The notes under the pieces were generated by a model. The model was not told the DNA's origin and did not search any database. It saw nothing but the letters and a program-made list of their open reading frames with translations. Below are positions 61,696-64,000 of a stretch of 64,000 nucleotides of DNA, in pieces. Position numbers and translations under genes: made by a program. Numbering within the stretch: position 1 is the stretch's first letter; each line of letters starts with the position of its first letter. The stretch comes from Epiperipatus broadwayi (lineage: Eukaryota; Onychophora; Udeonychophora; Euonychophora; Peripatidae), in assembly GCA_028023455.1 (NCBI GenBank), contig JAQFVV010000003.1, forward strand, positions 768,001-832,000. The letters are read 5' to 3'.

Positions 61696-63762
61696 TGGTA
61701 ATTAATTTTTATAAAACAGATATTTAAAAGAATGAGAAATACTTCTTTATGAAGAAAGTATTTGTAAATTATAAATCTAAGTATATAACTTAGTAAAGAT
61801 GGTAAATAATAATGATTACATAAATACTTGCCTTGTTAAGTCTTTATGGTTTAAAAGACTAAATTTTGACAGTTTTAAAAAGGCAAATAAATTGGAAATT
61901 TAATGGGTAAAGAAATACCTATAAATAAAAATTATTATATTATTAAAGTCTGAACGCTGGTCGTACAGAAGACTCTAAAAGTAATCTTACCTAAATATTT
62001 GTTAAGGAATGCGCAAATCAAATATACGTGGATATCCAAATCAATTAAAAATAATTAAATAAGAACTTTGTAAATTATAGACTAATTCTAAAAAAATAAT
62101 AACTTTTAAATAATATTTTTTTTCTTAAAAGAAATGAATCTGGATTCCATAAACTATTTTAATTATTATTTTATTTTTATGGTGGAACTGACTTTTACTT
62201 TTATTTTTTTTTTAAAAAAAAGAACGTTTTCATTTATTCCATAAAAACTTTTAAAAAACACGTGATGTACCGGAAAAGGAAGTAATGTTTGGTGAAAATT
62301 TGTGCCTAGGAAAAAGAACAATTATAGTGAAAAGAAGACACCGTTGGATTTTATGTAATATGTTTTATTTATTAACTAACATAAATATTTAATTAATTAT
62401 TGATTTATTAAAGATAGGAAAGGTACATTTACATTTTTTAAAAAAAAAGCTAAATATTAATATAACATTTTATTGCATAAAGTTTATTTTATAATTATAC
62501 AACACGTAATATTTTAAAGAATAATTGTTGAGTGTAAATGTGAAATTATTTTGTAAAACTGAAATCCTGGAGGACATCGTGTGACGGACTGTACATTAAA
62601 GTATCATTTATGGTAAAAAATTATGTGATAATAATAATTTGATGTATTTACTATGTTTTCTTTAGATCAACCAAATGTTATATGATTGTTGAATGAATGT
62701 ATTAATATTTAAATAATATACACGCATAAGATTAATAATAGCAGTTTTATTTTAATATGCATATTTTAAATTGATGATGTAAATTTAGTACAACATAATA
62801 TGAGAACCTAGAAATAATTATATGATTCTTTCGTGAATAAATTTTAATGTTTCTGTTACAATATTAGGAATTAGATTTATTATTAGTGTAAGTTATTTAT
62901 TTTTCTTTTCAAGTTAGTAAGAGGTATATAAAATCTATATTTTATTTTTTATTTTATTAGATAAGTTAAGTTAATTTTATGTAGAAATTTATATTTTGAT
63001 TGAAGGCTTAACGTATATAGATGATGAGGTATATGAGATTTTGGATAAATATTATTTTTTTTTAAAAATTGGTCATCTATTTTTCTGAAGTTAAATAAGG
63101 TTAAAATGACTTTTGTAGATAGAAGTTTATTAGGAAGGAATAAGAATAACAAGTAAAGAAAAGTAATGATTTAAATAGAAAAGAATCATAGAATTTTATT
63201 TGATATAATACTTTATGAAAATTTGAAATTGTTGAATAATTTAAAATATTATTTTAAAAGAACATATACGTATTGCATATTTTGATAAGACATGTAGTAT
63301 GACATTATATCGGAATGAAATAAATAGTTATAATCAATAATTGTTATTATATTACAAAGTTATATCAGTTTATACATTAATTGATCTTTGAGTAATATTA
63401 ATAGTAAATGTAATACATACTAGTACATTATAATCTAAATAGCAGTAAGACTTCAGTGAAGTAGCATTTTAATTATTAAAGTCTGTTTATTTACATATAT
63501 GCTACATGAATGATATTTCACATAAAACCTTTTCTTATATTAATTGATAACAAATGATGTTTATTAAAATTAAAGTCATAAACTTAATTAAATGTTATTG
63601 ATAGAACATTTAATAAATGTATAAATTATCTATTTATGATTATGGAAATAGTAACAGTGTAAAAATCTTGTATTATCATTTTTTCTTATTTTTGTTTTAT
63701 TTTCTTTAGTTCCATTTGTAAATGTAAATAGTGTAAATAAGTTATATGTTAAAGTTGATGTA

Positions 63763-63768
63763 AATAAA
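63763..63768 (+). other. Polyadenylation signal AATAAA, copy B
   Basis: Lies in a block (63711-63790) that aligns with 18502-18580 of copy A, including TCCATTTGTAAATG and the TTTGTTAA that follows the signal. It is about 2.46 kb downstream of the copy B CCAAT box. Confidence 0.45.
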
Positions 63769-64000
63769 TTTGTTAAGTTGTTTTAAAAGATGTGTCGAAT
63801 TCATTATTTTACACCACAGCATTTGACAACAGATAATTTGAATGTACATAATATTTGCACAATATGAATTTATTATTTTATTATTTTGAGAAAGAAACAC
63901 AATATTTTCTTAATATAATTTATAGAAATTGATTGACATTAACATATAATATTACAATGGTCATAAAGTAATTATAATGCACAATATAAGAGTATAATAT

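Larger units (their letters stand above)
60566..63830 (+). repeat. Duplicated multi-kilobase unit, copy B
   Basis: Diverged collinear counterpart of 14881-18620, about 45.7 kb downstream in the same orientation. Matching blocks include TATATGGTTGGGAAAACTGG, CACACATGCTTG, CCAAT/TATA, a donor-like GAAAGTAAAG, TGTTTTCTTTAGATCA, ATTATATGATTCTTTC, AAAAGAATCATAGAATTTT, CGTATTGCATATTTTG and the 3' AATAAATTTGTTAAG. This copy is about 450 bases shorter between the promoter and poly(A) signal. It runs nearly to the window edge, and the last 170 bases (63831-64000) show nothing recognisable. Confidence 0.65.

Overview
The window looks like gene-poor, very AT-rich (roughly three quarters A+T by eye) nuclear DNA from a multicellular animal with a large, repeat-laden genome. 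Evidence for an animal is the mix of decayed non-LTR retrotransposons (RTE/BovB-like, Tx1/L1-like and a third type), a GTF2IRD2/ZBED5-type hAT transposon, a hAT MITE with an 8-bp target duplication, tRNA-derived SINEs with A and B boxes, many foldback repeats and long microsatellites. There are no bacterial-style operons, and no long reading frame for a conserved cellular protein. The species cannot be fixed from this sequence; an invertebrate is most likely.

Layout. 1-790 is a repeat of inverted and direct units that runs off the left edge. 2449-2764 is a TCTA-type microsatellite and 5700-5980 a palindromic MITE-like repeat. 9586-10470 is a decayed LINE, 12188-12522 a hAT MITE and 12991-13340 a foldback. 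14881-18620 is the first copy of a roughly 3-4 kb unit with a CCAAT/TATA promoter, a possible intron, a 66-codon basic reading frame and a polyadenylation signal. 19505-30605 holds SINE, foldback and LINE fragments. 32709-36449 is a 3.7-kb hAT element with readable but broken transposase and two nested foldback repeats. 37179-37511 is bounded by an exact 39-bp direct repeat. 42725-45055 holds Tx1/L1-like fragments in opposing orientation, 47195-47480 a BovB-like reverse transcriptase fragment, and 50940-52030 another RTE-like LINE split by a SINE. 54777-55086 is a TTA microsatellite ending in a 500-N gap. 58103-60178 holds members of one foldback family. 60566-63830 is the second, diverged copy of the 14.9-18.6 kb unit.

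The most interesting signal is that pair of diverged collinear units about 45.7 kb apart. Promoter spacing, a donor-like site, the start codon and frame of a small basic reading frame, several internal blocks and the poly(A) end all appear at matching places. This is the best candidate here for an undescribed gene family, encoding either a small cationic peptide or a long RNA. It rests on reading by eye and needs alignment and transcript evidence. Everything else is best explained as transposable-element and simple-repeat turnover.
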